This document shows positions 8,659-18,489 of a DNA stretch of 64,000 nucleotides, one piece after another. Origin of the DNA: an uncultured bacterium (GTDB lineage: Bacteria > Bacillota > Clostridia > Lachnospirales > Lachnospiraceae); the NCBI GenBank assembly GCA_947177425.1, contig CAMWUN010000015.1:1-64000 (forward strand), read 5' to 3'. A program made the position numbers and the translations under genes. The notes under the pieces are model-generated. The model made no database searches. It worked only from the letters and a program-made list of their open reading frames with translations, and was not told where the DNA came from. How positions within the stretch are numbered: the first letter of the stretch is position 1; each line of letters starts with the position of its first letter.

Positions 8659-9975
8659 ATGGGAAAATCACAGGAACTGTACGTAAAAGCAAAAAAACTA
8701 ATTCCGACAGGAACAGAATTGCTTTCAAAAAGGCCGGAGATGTTTTTGCCGGATTTGTGGCCTTCGTATTATAAAAAGGCGGAGGGCTGTAAGGTATGGG
8801 ACTTAGATGGCAAAGAGTATTACGATTTTGCACAGATGGGTGTGGGTTCATGTACCTTGGGTTATGCGGACGTAGATGTAAATAATGCTGTTTTAGAAGC
8901 AGTAAGAAACGGTTCCATGTGTACGCTTAATTCGTATGAGGAAGTGGAGTTGGCAGAACAATTGATTGCATTACACAAACCGTGGGCGGAACGTGCAAGA
9001 TTTGCAAGAAGCGGTGGAGAGGCCTGTGCAATTGCCATAAGGATAGCAAGAGCAAAGACCAGAAAGAATAAGGTCGCATTTTGCGGATATCACGGGTGGA
9101 GTGATTGGTATATATCCGCCAACATTGGTGACGAGACACAGTTAGATGAGCAGCTCTTGCCGGGACTAAAGCCTACGGGAGTGCCGAGGATGCTACAGGG
9201 TACCGCATTACCTTTTTTATATAATGATTTGGAGTCACTGGAAGAGTTAGTAAATAAGTATCCTGATGATATAGCGGCAATTATTATGGAGCCAAGAAGG
9301 GGCGAGGAATTAAAGGAAGGATTTTTAGAAGGGGTGCGCCGCATTGCTGACCGAATCGATGCTGTACTGATTTTTGATGAGATAACAGCAGGATTCAGAT
9401 TGTGTATAGGTGGGATTCACAAGTTGTATGGAGTGAATCCGGACATGGCCGTTTTTGGAAAGGCATTGGGTAACGGTTTTCCGATTACGGCAATTATTGG
9501 GACAAAAGACGTTATGGTTGCGGCGGAATCAAGTTTTATCAGTTCTACATTCTGGACGGAAAGAATTGGTTTTACGGCGGGTGTTGCAACATTGAAGAAG
9601 ATGGAGAAAATTAATTCGCCTAAGATTTTGATTGAATATGGGGACAAGATTGTTCATGCATTAACATCGGCGGCAGAAAAAGCCGGATTGAAGTTATGTG
9701 TTTCGCATATTGCGCCTTTGGCACATATTGATTGGGATTATGAGAACGGTTTGGCGGTGCAGACATTATATGCGCAGATCATGCTTGACAGAGGTTATCT
9801 GGTAAGTTCAGCGATTTATTCAACAGTTGCATATAATGATGAAATTATAGACAGATTTGCAAAAGACACCGGAGAGGCATTTGAAATAATTGCAGAAGCA
9901 ATTAAAGAGGGAACGGTTGAGAAACATCTGAGAGGGCCTGTCAAGCAGTCTGGCTTTGCCAGACTGGTGAAATAG
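8659..9975 (+). CDS. Class III aminotransferase, glutamate-1-semialdehyde aminomutase-like
   Basis: RFARSGGEACAIAIRIARAKT, FCGYHGWSDWY, LIFDEITAGFR, AVFGKALGNGFPITAIIG. Confidence 0.85.
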   Translation: MGKSQELYVKAKKLIPTGTELLSKRPEMFLPDLWPSYYKKAEGCKVWDLDGKEYYDFAQMGVGSCTLGYADVDVNNAVLEAVRNGSMCTLNSYEEVELAEQLIALHKPWAERARFARSGGEACAIAIRIARAKTRKNKVAFCGYHGWSDWYISANIGDETQLDEQLLPGLKPTGVPRMLQGTALPFLYNDLESLEELVNKYPDDIAAIIMEPRRGEELKEGFLEGVRRIADRIDAVLIFDEITAGFRLCIGGIHKLYGVNPDMAVFGKALGNGFPITAIIGTKDVMVAAESSFISSTFWTERIGFTAGVATLKKMEKINSPKILIEYGDKIVHALTSAAEKAGLKLCVSHIAPLAHIDWDYENGLAVQTLYAQIMLDRGYLVSSAIYSTVAYNDEIIDRFAKDTGEAFEIIAEAIKEGTVEKHLRGPVKQSGFARLVK

Positions 9976-9989
9976 TGTGTGGTGGGATT

Positions 9990-10829
9990 ATGTTTGAAAA
10001 AAATAGAAATGAGGTTATTGCCATAATACCTGCACGTTCCGGATCCAAAGGTATAAAAGATAAAAATATAGCGGATGTGTGCGGATTTCCGTTGATTGCG
10101 TATTCCATTATGGCGGCACGTATGTGCATAGAGATTGACAGGGTTATTGTGTCGACGGATTCGGAGAACTATGCAGATACTGCAAGACGGTATGGTGCAG
10201 AAGTTCCATTTTTGCGCCCTGAGGAGATTTCTGGTTCCACGGCACAGGATATCGAATATCTCTGTCATGCATTGAGATATTTGGGAGAAACAGAGGGAAA
10301 GGTTCCTGAGTATCTGGTGTTGTTAAGACCGACGACACCCATCCGGGATGTGAAACTGATTGAACAGGCGATTGAAGTCATAAAAGAAAACGAAACAGCA
10401 AGCGCTGTGGTGTCTGTGCATGATGCTTTAGAGTGTCCCTATAAATGGATGAAGATAGGAAAGGAGGGGTATCTTGAAAGCCCTTTTCAAGAAATGAAAC
10501 CGGATGATGTCAATTTGCCAAGACAGTCCTTTAGTAAGCTATTCATTCCGGACGGCTATGTTGATGTATTGAGAGCGGAAACTATCTTAGAGGGGAAATG
10601 TGTTTATGGGGATAAGGCGCTTCCCTTTTATGGTTATCAGGAAGTAGTTGATATTGACAGTATAGAGGATATGGAAAAAGTAATTCGTTCGGATATATAC
10701 GATTCAGAAATTTACAAAGAGCTTTGCAGGCAAAAATCCGTTGGGGTTTCAAGGGACAATCTAAATGTAACGATTGAGAAAAAAGCAAAAAGTTTTGCCG
10801 GTACATATGAATCAGGAACAAAGCATTGA
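9990..10829 (+). CDS. neuA: CMP-N-acylneuraminate cytidylyltransferase-like (NeuA family)
   Basis: AIIPARSGSKGIKDKNIADVCGFPLIAYSI, VIVSTDSENYADTARRYGAEVPFLRPEEIS, LLRPTTPIRD. Confidence 0.85.
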   Translation: MFEKNRNEVIAIIPARSGSKGIKDKNIADVCGFPLIAYSIMAARMCIEIDRVIVSTDSENYADTARRYGAEVPFLRPEEISGSTAQDIEYLCHALRYLGETEGKVPEYLVLLRPTTPIRDVKLIEQAIEVIKENETASAVVSVHDALECPYKWMKIGKEGYLESPFQEMKPDDVNLPRQSFSKLFIPDGYVDVLRAETILEGKCVYGDKALPFYGYQEVVDIDSIEDMEKVIRSDIYDSEIYKELCRQKSVGVSRDNLNVTIEKKAKSFAGTYESGTKH

Positions 10830-10872
10830 TACAGAACAGTTGTTGATTAAATGTAATCGCAGATGAATAAAG

Positions 10873-11023
10873 AAGGTTTGAAAAAACAGGATGGTTATGA
10901 TATAGAAAAGCATATCGAAAAAATTTTTGATGTTGTTATTCATATGAAGAATTACAGAATTTAAAGCAGATAAATAATAGTGATTATGTGGTGACGGCAA
11001 GTAAATTTGAGATTTATAGATAG
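10873..11023 (+). pseudogene. Frameshifted remnant of a Rossmann-like module protein
   Basis: MNKEGLKKQDGYDIEKHIEKIFDVVIH in one frame, then YEELQNLKQINNSDYVVTASKFEIYR* in another, resembling the second half of the island's recurring module. Confidence 0.35.
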
Positions 11024-11036
11024 GAGGAGCAAATCT

Positions 11037-12425
11037 GTGTTTGAACTGAGCAAGGTTTTAGAATTCGAGAATGATAGCAGATTGTATGAATTTACTATTC
11101 CAAAAACAGAGATTCCTTTATGGCTTATGGTTAGAATAACAGCAATGAATTCTTGGGGCTGGAGCAAGGAAGAATATGAATATTTTTTGCCTAAATCCAT
11201 ATATAAACATGAGCATTTAGATGAAGAACTGACGGTTAGAAATCCGTATAATTCGAAGAATAAAAACATTTTATATGCTTTTTTTAGAAATTATACCATG
11301 ATGAGAGATAAAGATGGTCGTGTATATGAGGACAAGTTTTTTAGTTTCTTGGAAGAATTCAAAGAGGACAGCACGGTATTAGTTCAATTTGATTATGCGG
11401 ATGATTTTGACTTCAAATGTGATTATCCAGATTGGAAAAGCTGCTATGCAATTGATATGGAAGTGCAAAAAAGGGCAGATGGTGAAATAGATGAAACAGG
11501 AATTAGAGAATTTGTTGACTTTTTGAAACTGTATGCGCCGTATGAAATGGATAGAACGCTTTGTAGAAAGATTACGAAACACGTTTATTATCTGGAACAA
11601 CAAATTTCTGCATATATTGCAGAATATGAAAAGTATTTGAGAATCATAAAGCCTAAGATAGCGGTAGTATACTGGGCTCACTATTTAGAAACACGAAGCG
11701 TTGCATTAATCCAAGCATGTAGAAAATTGGGTATAGTTACTGCTGAAATACAACCTGCAATGTATAATAAAAATATTTTTGGATGTAATTTTGGTAATTA
11801 TATAATAAACAATGAAAGATGTAAGAGGTTATTTCCAGATTATATATTAACACGCGGTGTATATTGGAACAAATATATAAAATCACCGGCCACTCCTTAT
11901 GTTATAGGAACACCCTATTTAGATAATATATGCAATATATCTGACAAGAATATCTTGTTTACAGTCGGAGAAGAATTTGATCAGTATGAGAACTTTTTAA
12001 ATGATATTTTAACGTCTGATCATGATTTTAAAATATATTTTAGATTTCATCCCGGACGTGTTACACAGGAAATACTAACCAAATTCAGTAAATTTAAAAA
12101 ACATAGTAATTTTGAATTTGCTAATGAACATTCATTTACGCACTATTTGAATTTTTGCAAATATTTAATATCGGATGGTGGCACAGTGATATATGAGGCG
12201 CTGACGGTAGGAAGGACGGTTTTTGCTTTTGACACAAAAGCTTTTAGAAAAAATGGTCCATCGGATTTTAATGATGTGTATGTATTTTCTGATGCCAATG
12301 CATTTTTGAAGTTATGGGAGTTGCATAAAGATGATGTACCTATCAGACATACTGAAATATATGAATTAAATTGGAAGGAAAAATATGCCGAATTTATGAA
12401 AATGGTTGGTGCAATTGATACGTGA
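11037..12425 (+). CDS. Putative GT-B-fold glycosyl/polyol-phosphate transferase (GTG start)
   Basis: AGGAGG upstream of GTG 11037; DFKIYFRFHPGRVTQEIL and LISDGGTVIYEALTVGRTVFAFD GT-B C-terminal pattern. Confidence 0.5.
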   Translation: MFELSKVLEFENDSRLYEFTIPKTEIPLWLMVRITAMNSWGWSKEEYEYFLPKSIYKHEHLDEELTVRNPYNSKNKNILYAFFRNYTMMRDKDGRVYEDKFFSFLEEFKEDSTVLVQFDYADDFDFKCDYPDWKSCYAIDMEVQKRADGEIDETGIREFVDFLKLYAPYEMDRTLCRKITKHVYYLEQQISAYIAEYEKYLRIIKPKIAVVYWAHYLETRSVALIQACRKLGIVTAEIQPAMYNKNIFGCNFGNYIINNERCKRLFPDYILTRGVYWNKYIKSPATPYVIGTPYLDNICNISDKNILFTVGEEFDQYENFLNDILTSDHDFKIYFRFHPGRVTQEILTKFSKFKKHSNFEFANEHSFTHYLNFCKYLISDGGTVIYEALTVGRTVFAFDTKAFRKNGPSDFNDVYVFSDANAFLKLWELHKDDVPIRHTEIYELNWKEKYAEFMKMVGAIDT

Positions 12426-12452
12426 AACAAAGCTATTATATAAGGAAAATCA

Positions 12453-13337
12453 ATGGAAAGCAGATTTCAGATTATTTCAAAAGCTATTAGAGAACAATTG
12501 GATAAAGGATATGAAAAATTTGCAATATATCCGTATGGTGAGCAGGGATGTTTAACAAGACAAATATTTGAACAACAGTTTGCAATATATGATTGTGTAC
12601 TCATTGATGATAATATTGCGCGATATAATCTTCAGGTTCACAATACAAACATTATGTTTGAATTAGACACGGAATACTGCTTAATGTTTGTATGCGAAAA
12701 TGAAAAAATACGGAAACAGTTGCTAAGAACAATTGAAGAAAAATTATGTAATGCCCAATTTATAGATGTATTCTGTAAAATGGGGGGTAATGGAAGTAAC
12801 ACAATATGTGGAAAATATAGTTATGGTCCATTATGCGATCATCCTTTAGTAGCAAGGGTAGGCGCCTTTTGTAGTTTTGCGTATGGGGTGAATGTATTAC
12901 CTAATCATCCGACACAATATATTTCAACACATGATTTTGTATTTCATGGCAATTCAAATGGGAATAATATAACTCCGTATGATAAGTTTGTGAATGAAAG
13001 CTGGTATTTTGAAGGAATCGAACCACAGGGATTGCTGGATCTGAGGCGTATAACGATAGGGAATGATGTATGGCTGGGCAGCAACGTATTGATTACGAAT
13101 AATTCTAACATTGGCAATGGAGTAATAGCCGGTGCAGGCACAATTATTACAAAGGATGTCCCTGATTATGCAATTGTAGTTGGATCACCTGCAAGAATTA
13201 TTCGTTACAGATATAGTGATAAACAAATAAAGGAAATAAACAGGATCTGTTGGTGGGATTGGGAAGATAATGTGATCAGAGAAAGATATATGGATTTTTT
13301 TATTGATATAGATGAGTTTATTGAAAAATACAGATAG
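12453..13337 (+). CDS. N-terminal Rossmann-like module + left-handed beta-helix (CatB-like) O-acetyltransferase
   Basis: ITIGNDVWLGSNVLITNNSNIGNGVIAGAGTIITKDVPDYAIVVGSPARIIRYR; N-terminus KFAIYPYGEQGCLTRQIF. Confidence 0.85.
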   Translation: MESRFQIISKAIREQLDKGYEKFAIYPYGEQGCLTRQIFEQQFAIYDCVLIDDNIARYNLQVHNTNIMFELDTEYCLMFVCENEKIRKQLLRTIEEKLCNAQFIDVFCKMGGNGSNTICGKYSYGPLCDHPLVARVGAFCSFAYGVNVLPNHPTQYISTHDFVFHGNSNGNNITPYDKFVNESWYFEGIEPQGLLDLRRITIGNDVWLGSNVLITNNSNIGNGVIAGAGTIITKDVPDYAIVVGSPARIIRYRYSDKQIKEINRICWWDWEDNVIRERYMDFFIDIDEFIEKYR

Positions 13338-13384
13338 ATTGATAGATACTATAGTTTTCATAAAACCTAAAATCCCGGTATTTT

Positions 13385-13449
13385 TATACACATGTCTCAA
13401 AAAGCGTTGATTTTTCAAGCTTTTCAGCAATTCATGTGTATAATTTTTT
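13385..13449 (+). terminator. Nested stem-loop with T-run (terminator or attenuator)
   Basis: TATACACATG (13385-13394) / CATGTGTATA (13433-13442) perfect 10-bp inverted repeat, inner AAAAGC/GCTTTT, then a T6 run. Confidence 0.6.
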
Positions 13450-13492
13450 CCGGAAGATTAGGATAACAAGAAAGGATTGAATAGTAACAAAA

Positions 13493-13885
13493 ATGATACA
13501 GGATGACGAGTTAAACAAACAGAAGAGGTATTATAACATATTAGTAGGATGGATTAACATTCATCATAGAGAAAAGACTATAGAGCAATATTTTATTGAA
13601 AAAGGTCTTAAGTCGATTGCAATTTATGGAATGGCAGAATTGGGTGAATTATTATACGATGAATTATTTGATACAGAAATAAAAATTAAATATGTTATAG
13701 ATAAGTGCCGTGCAAGAGTATATGCGGAGGTTCCGGTATTTTCGCCGGAAGATGAACTGGAGGAGGTAGATGCGATTATTATAACAGCAGTACATTATTA
13801 TGATGAAATATGTGAGACACTTGTAAAAAAAATAGATTGTCCCATGATTTCGTTGGATTCAGTTATACATTCACTAAATTATTAG
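13493..13885 (+). CDS. Stand-alone Rossmann-like module protein
   Basis: KSIAIYGMAELGELLYDELFDTEIKIKYVIDK...EEVDAIIITAVHYYDEICETL, colinear with the 24382 protein. Confidence 0.6.
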   Translation: MIQDDELNKQKRYYNILVGWINIHHREKTIEQYFIEKGLKSIAIYGMAELGELLYDELFDTEIKIKYVIDKCRARVYAEVPVFSPEDELEEVDAIIITAVHYYDEICETLVKKIDCPMISLDSVIHSLNY

Positions 13886-13894
13886 GAGAAGATT

Positions 13895-15013
13895 ATGTTT
13901 GAATGGAGAGAACTAAATAAGATTGATGAAATAGTAATATACGGCTATACCGAGTTTGGAAAAGAAATAGAAAAAGGAATAAGAATGCATAGCAATGTTA
14001 ATATTGTATATTTTGATACAAAAAGTGAAGAGTGTTGTTATGAAGATGTGTATAGAATTGAAGATTATGATTGGAATAAACTATTAAAAAGAAAATTTAT
14101 TATAGCAAGTTATAGATTTGCAGGCTGCATGGAAAAAGAGTTGTTGAGGCGAGGGGTATCAGCAGAAGACATTATTATTCCAAGCGAAATACTTAGATAT
14201 CAAAATACTAATATATTGAAGAAGCGGATGCCCAGAAAAGACCTGAGATTTGTAGTTTGCATAGTAGAACATTGTAATTTGAATTGTGCCAGATGCGATC
14301 ATTTTTCACCTATATCAGAAGAGTGGTTTATGAACGTTGATATATATCAACAAGATATGAGGCGAATGAGTGAATTATTTGCTGAAGATGTTAGTCTGAT
14401 TGATATTGAAGGTGGCGAACCGCTTCTTCATGAAAATGTAGAAATGTTTTTAGAGATAGCCAGAAGGTATTTCCCCAATACAGAAATCAAGCTGTTTACT
14501 AATGGCTTGCTATTATCAAAAATGAACAATAGTTTTTGGAATGTATGCAGGGAAAACAATATTGTTATTCGTGTTACGAAATATCCCATAGAAGTTGATT
14601 ATGAGGGGATGAGAAAATTAGTGACAGATAATGATATAAAGTTTGAATTTGCTAATAACGAATATGAAGATAAAGAAATGATACAACAAAGCTTGGACTT
14701 GCAGAAAGGGCAAGATAAGTATGAAAGTTTTCACAACTGTTATATGGCGAATGGCGAATGCGCCGAATTGCGAGAGGGAAAATTGTATCAGTGTAATGTT
14801 GTAGCAAATCTACATATATTCAATAGGTTTTTTAAACAAAATCTTGAGGTATGTAAAAAAGATTATCTGGACATATATGAGGATATTTCTAAAGAGGATA
14901 TATATGATTATTTGTGCGCACCGATTCCGGCATGCAGATATTGTAAAACTAAAGAATGGAAAGAAGGAAATAAATGGACTATATCAAATAGAAATATAGA
15001 GGAATGGACATAA
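13895..15013 (+). CDS. Rossmann-like module + radical SAM protein
   Basis: N-terminal DEIVIYGYTEFGKEIEKG; VVCIVEHCNLNCARCDHFSP (CX3CX2C). Confidence 0.8.
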   Translation: MFEWRELNKIDEIVIYGYTEFGKEIEKGIRMHSNVNIVYFDTKSEECCYEDVYRIEDYDWNKLLKRKFIIASYRFAGCMEKELLRRGVSAEDIIIPSEILRYQNTNILKKRMPRKDLRFVVCIVEHCNLNCARCDHFSPISEEWFMNVDIYQQDMRRMSELFAEDVSLIDIEGGEPLLHENVEMFLEIARRYFPNTEIKLFTNGLLLSKMNNSFWNVCRENNIVIRVTKYPIEVDYEGMRKLVTDNDIKFEFANNEYEDKEMIQQSLDLQKGQDKYESFHNCYMANGECAELREGKLYQCNVVANLHIFNRFFKQNLEVCKKDYLDIYEDISKEDIYDYLCAPIPACRYCKTKEWKEGNKWTISNRNIEEWT

Positions 15014-15060
15014 TACATTGCATGAACGTAAATTTTATTATTGTAGGAGACAGAAAATAA

Positions 15061-16095
15061 ATGAAAACGTCTTGTTTAGAAGTGCGACATTTCAGCAGTA
15101 TTATTAACAATAAATATGGGACATGGTTTGTAGAAAAAGATTTTAATGGACTATTTTTTCTGCCCGTAGACAGAAACCTGGCTGAATTCGTAGGTGTTTT
15201 TGAAAATGAATTGCTATTTGGACGTAACCTGTTTGAAAACATAATAGAAGTTGGTGAACGATTGTTTTTTATTCCGAGTTCGGGGAAAAATATACATATA
15301 TATGATATGAAAAAAAAAGGTTTTTCAAAGATATCTGTGCTAAATCTCAATAATAAGAGATATTTGACCGCAGGTCTTCATTCATCATTTTTATATGGGA
15401 AATACATATATTTTTTTCAATGTTGTGATAGTAGTTTGTTGCGGCTTAATACTATGTCAAATGAGATAGAAGAGATTAATTTATATCATAAGAAAGTTCT
15501 TAATGAGTACAGCCTGTACTGGAACAGGCGTATTTTTCTAAATGGCGATGTTGTAATGATGTATTCTATTAAGAATAATGAGTTTGTTTATTATGACTTA
15601 TCTAGGGAAGCGATACTACATAAAAGGCTAATTAAAGGATATACATTTAGCGATTATTTTGTAATAGAAGATTTTACTTATTGTATTGATGAAGATGGAA
15701 ATATTGTAAAACTTGATGAAAACAACGGGATAACTCATCTTGGCACAATAAAAAAGGGAAAATATTTATTTAATCAGATAAAGACGGAATTGTGGATTTA
15801 TGATGTTGAACTGCAACAATATATTAAACGCATAAAGCAAGATGAATTTTTTGATATAGAAGACAGTGCTATTGATGATGTCAGTGGAGACGTTATTAAT
15901 CAAAATAATGGGTTTGTTATTCAACATGCGTCAGGGGAGTATTGGTGTGATGGATTAGTAAAAAACAAGCCGATATTAAGCAATGTATTTAGATTTCCAC
16001 GGGGAGTTTGTTTTAAGGATGAAGTGGTTCATGAATGTTCAAAAGATCAGTTGAAGCAGTTCATCCAACTAGTTATGAAAATGGATATAGAATAG
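15061..16095 (+). CDS. Hypothetical protein, possible beta-propeller repeats
   Basis: Repeated GxxLFFIP...IHIYDM..., GKYIYFFQCCDSSLLRLN, NNEFVYYDLS patterns; no signal peptide. Confidence 0.4.
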   Translation: MKTSCLEVRHFSSIINNKYGTWFVEKDFNGLFFLPVDRNLAEFVGVFENELLFGRNLFENIIEVGERLFFIPSSGKNIHIYDMKKKGFSKISVLNLNNKRYLTAGLHSSFLYGKYIYFFQCCDSSLLRLNTMSNEIEEINLYHKKVLNEYSLYWNRRIFLNGDVVMMYSIKNNEFVYYDLSREAILHKRLIKGYTFSDYFVIEDFTYCIDEDGNIVKLDENNGITHLGTIKKGKYLFNQIKTELWIYDVELQQYIKRIKQDEFFDIEDSAIDDVSGDVINQNNGFVIQHASGEYWCDGLVKNKPILSNVFRFPRGVCFKDEVVHECSKDQLKQFIQLVMKMDIE

Positions 16096-16145
16096 AGTAA
16101 AGTTGGGTTTGTGTGAATAGATTATCATGGAGGAAAATAGTTGCA

Positions 16146-17258
16146 ATGAAAAAATGTTTGTATTTATATGGAGCGGGAAAATGGGGAAGGGCATTTCTGG
16201 AAAGTGAAGAATATAAAGGAATCAAGGGAAACTATGCAAATATAATTTTCTATGATTCAAATAAAGAAATTAACGGGAGTATTCAAAATATAAATATCGC
16301 TCATGATTTGTGGGACAACAGAGATGACAAAGACATAATAATAACCTGCGGCAGTTGGTATGAGGTATATGAGGACTGTATATTGCATGACTGCAAACCC
16401 ATGTATATTTTTGATAGGGACAGTAGTAAATTATTGTCATATAAGCAAATGTGTCTTTCTAAACATGTTTTATATCGCAACATGGAATGCATTCATTATG
16501 AAGCGGTCAGAGAAAAACAAATAAACGACGGCGTAGAGAGATTTAAAAGGACAAACGATTTGTTTAACAACATAGAGGGTGTAGGATTAATGCTGTCTAA
16601 CTTATGTAATTATGCATATCTGCATTCCAAATGTCCGGCTCACTGCATAAGAGAAAAAGAAATACTTTCATCAGAGACGGTTAAAAGAATCATTGATGAA
16701 CTGGCAGTAAGAAAGTTTGATGGGGTTTTATATTTTCATATTTATAATGAACCGATGAACGATCCGAGACTTTTTTTGTTTATTGAGTATGCGAAGAAAG
16801 AGATGCCACAGTGCAAAGTGTTAGTATATTCTAACGGATATTATTTGAACCAGGTAATGATTAATGATCTTGAAGAAATAGGAGCAGATATACTTGCAGT
16901 GACTGGCTATGGCAGGGAAGAATACAAAAGATTGTTGGCGCTGGATGTTAACATACCCTATCGAATCGTTTGGGGTGATTTGGATGAAAGGTTGGACTTA
17001 TATAAAGCTTCCACAGATGACGGAAATAGAGAATATGAACCTTGTAGAACGTTTATAACAACGGTAAATATCTATTCAGATGGAGATGTCGGTATCTGCT
17101 GTCTTGATTATAAACATCCATATAAATTAGGAAATATTATGGATAATTCACTAGAAAAAGTTTTGAATCATGAAAGAGTTATTAATATACAAAAAAATCT
17201 GCTAAATGGTAACAGATGTGATTTGCCAATATGCAGGCATTGTAATTGGATAAGATAA
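16146..17258 (+). CDS. Rossmann-like module + radical-SAM-like protein with atypical Cys spacing
   Basis: N-terminal CLYLYGAGKWGRAFL; NLCNYAYLHSKCPAHC (CX8CX3C); SPASM-like C-terminus GDVGICCLDYKHPYKLGNIMD...CDLPICRHC. Confidence 0.65.
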   Translation: MKKCLYLYGAGKWGRAFLESEEYKGIKGNYANIIFYDSNKEINGSIQNINIAHDLWDNRDDKDIIITCGSWYEVYEDCILHDCKPMYIFDRDSSKLLSYKQMCLSKHVLYRNMECIHYEAVREKQINDGVERFKRTNDLFNNIEGVGLMLSNLCNYAYLHSKCPAHCIREKEILSSETVKRIIDELAVRKFDGVLYFHIYNEPMNDPRLFLFIEYAKKEMPQCKVLVYSNGYYLNQVMINDLEEIGADILAVTGYGREEYKRLLALDVNIPYRIVWGDLDERLDLYKASTDDGNREYEPCRTFITTVNIYSDGDVGICCLDYKHPYKLGNIMDNSLEKVLNHERVINIQKNLLNGNRCDLPICRHCNWIR

Positions 17259-17274
17259 ATAGACGAGGTAAGAA

Positions 17275-18474
17275 ATGAATATACAAGAATGGGATCTTGA
17301 TTTCATTAAGAAAGTGAGGCAGAAAAAAATATATCTATATGGAGCAGGTGATTGGGGACATCGTATTTGCATTTGGTGTAAAAGAAATGGAATTGCGATA
17401 AATAAAATTATTGTATCTGACTTAGGAAATAACCCGAAGGATATTTTTGGGTATCCGGTTATGGAATTGGATTCAGAAAATATTGATCATAATGCATTAA
17501 TTATAATTTCCGTTGCTGGAACAGTGGCAGATGACATTTATAGTTTGTTGAAAAGACAGGGATTCAAAGAAGTCTTGCTGGCAAAAAAACTACCTAAAAT
17601 GGTTGAAGGAAATAATTACTACGGGATTCTTAGAAAAGAAGAATATCCGGCTGCAATATCTCAATGGTTTAGAAAAAGCGGACAAATATTGAATTTAGAA
17701 AATCCTCTTACATTTAATGAAAAAATTCAATGGCTCAAACTATATGGGAATGTTGAGTTAATGTCGGAATTGGCTGATAAATATAGAGTACGGGAGTATG
17801 TTGCAGAGAGAGTGGGAGAATGTTATTTAATTCCGTTGCTCGGGGTTTGGGATAATTTTGATGATATCGATTTTGATAAATTGCCGAATCAGTTTGTATT
17901 GAAATGTAACCATGGTTGTGAATATAACATTATAGTAAAAAATAAGGAAGATTTTAATATTGAAAGAGCAAAAACAAAAATGAATCGATGGTTGAGCGAA
18001 GATTATGGATTAGAAGGAGGATTTGAAACGCAATATTCACTTATTCCAAGAAAGATAGTTGCGGAAACATATATTGAACAAATAGATGGCGATCTTTATG
18101 ATTATAAAATTCACTGTTTTAATGGAGAACCGCGTTATATTCAAGTTATAGGAGGGCGCGATTTAGAAAAGCATAAAGGATTTCAAATGATTTTTGATTT
18201 AGATTGGAATGAGCAATATTTTACGTTGAGTTATTATCCGAAATTCGAACATAGAATAGAGAAACCAAAAGAATTAGGAGAAATGCTTGATGTCAGTAGA
18301 AAGTTGTCAAATGGGCAAGTGTATGCAAGGGTTGATCTATATGTTTTGGAAAGCGGGGTCAAGTTTGGAGAGATTACGTTTACTCCTGGTTCCGGAGCCT
18401 ATCCATATAATGAGTTTTGGAGAAAAGAAGACAATGAACTGTTAGGGAAACTAATCAAATTACCAATAGATTGA
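17275..18474 (+). CDS. Rossmann-like module + TupA-like ATP-grasp protein
   Basis: KKIYLYGAGDWGHRI; PLTFNEKIQWLKLY, ADKYRVREYVAERVGE, FVLKCNHGCEYNIIV, YDYKIHCFNGEPRYIQV. Confidence 0.8.
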   Translation: MNIQEWDLDFIKKVRQKKIYLYGAGDWGHRICIWCKRNGIAINKIIVSDLGNNPKDIFGYPVMELDSENIDHNALIIISVAGTVADDIYSLLKRQGFKEVLLAKKLPKMVEGNNYYGILRKEEYPAAISQWFRKSGQILNLENPLTFNEKIQWLKLYGNVELMSELADKYRVREYVAERVGECYLIPLLGVWDNFDDIDFDKLPNQFVLKCNHGCEYNIIVKNKEDFNIERAKTKMNRWLSEDYGLEGGFETQYSLIPRKIVAETYIEQIDGDLYDYKIHCFNGEPRYIQVIGGRDLEKHKGFQMIFDLDWNEQYFTLSYYPKFEHRIEKPKELGEMLDVSRKLSNGQVYARVDLYVLESGVKFGEITFTPGSGAYPYNEFWRKEDNELLGKLIKLPID

Positions 18475-18489
18475 GTATGGAGATGGCAA

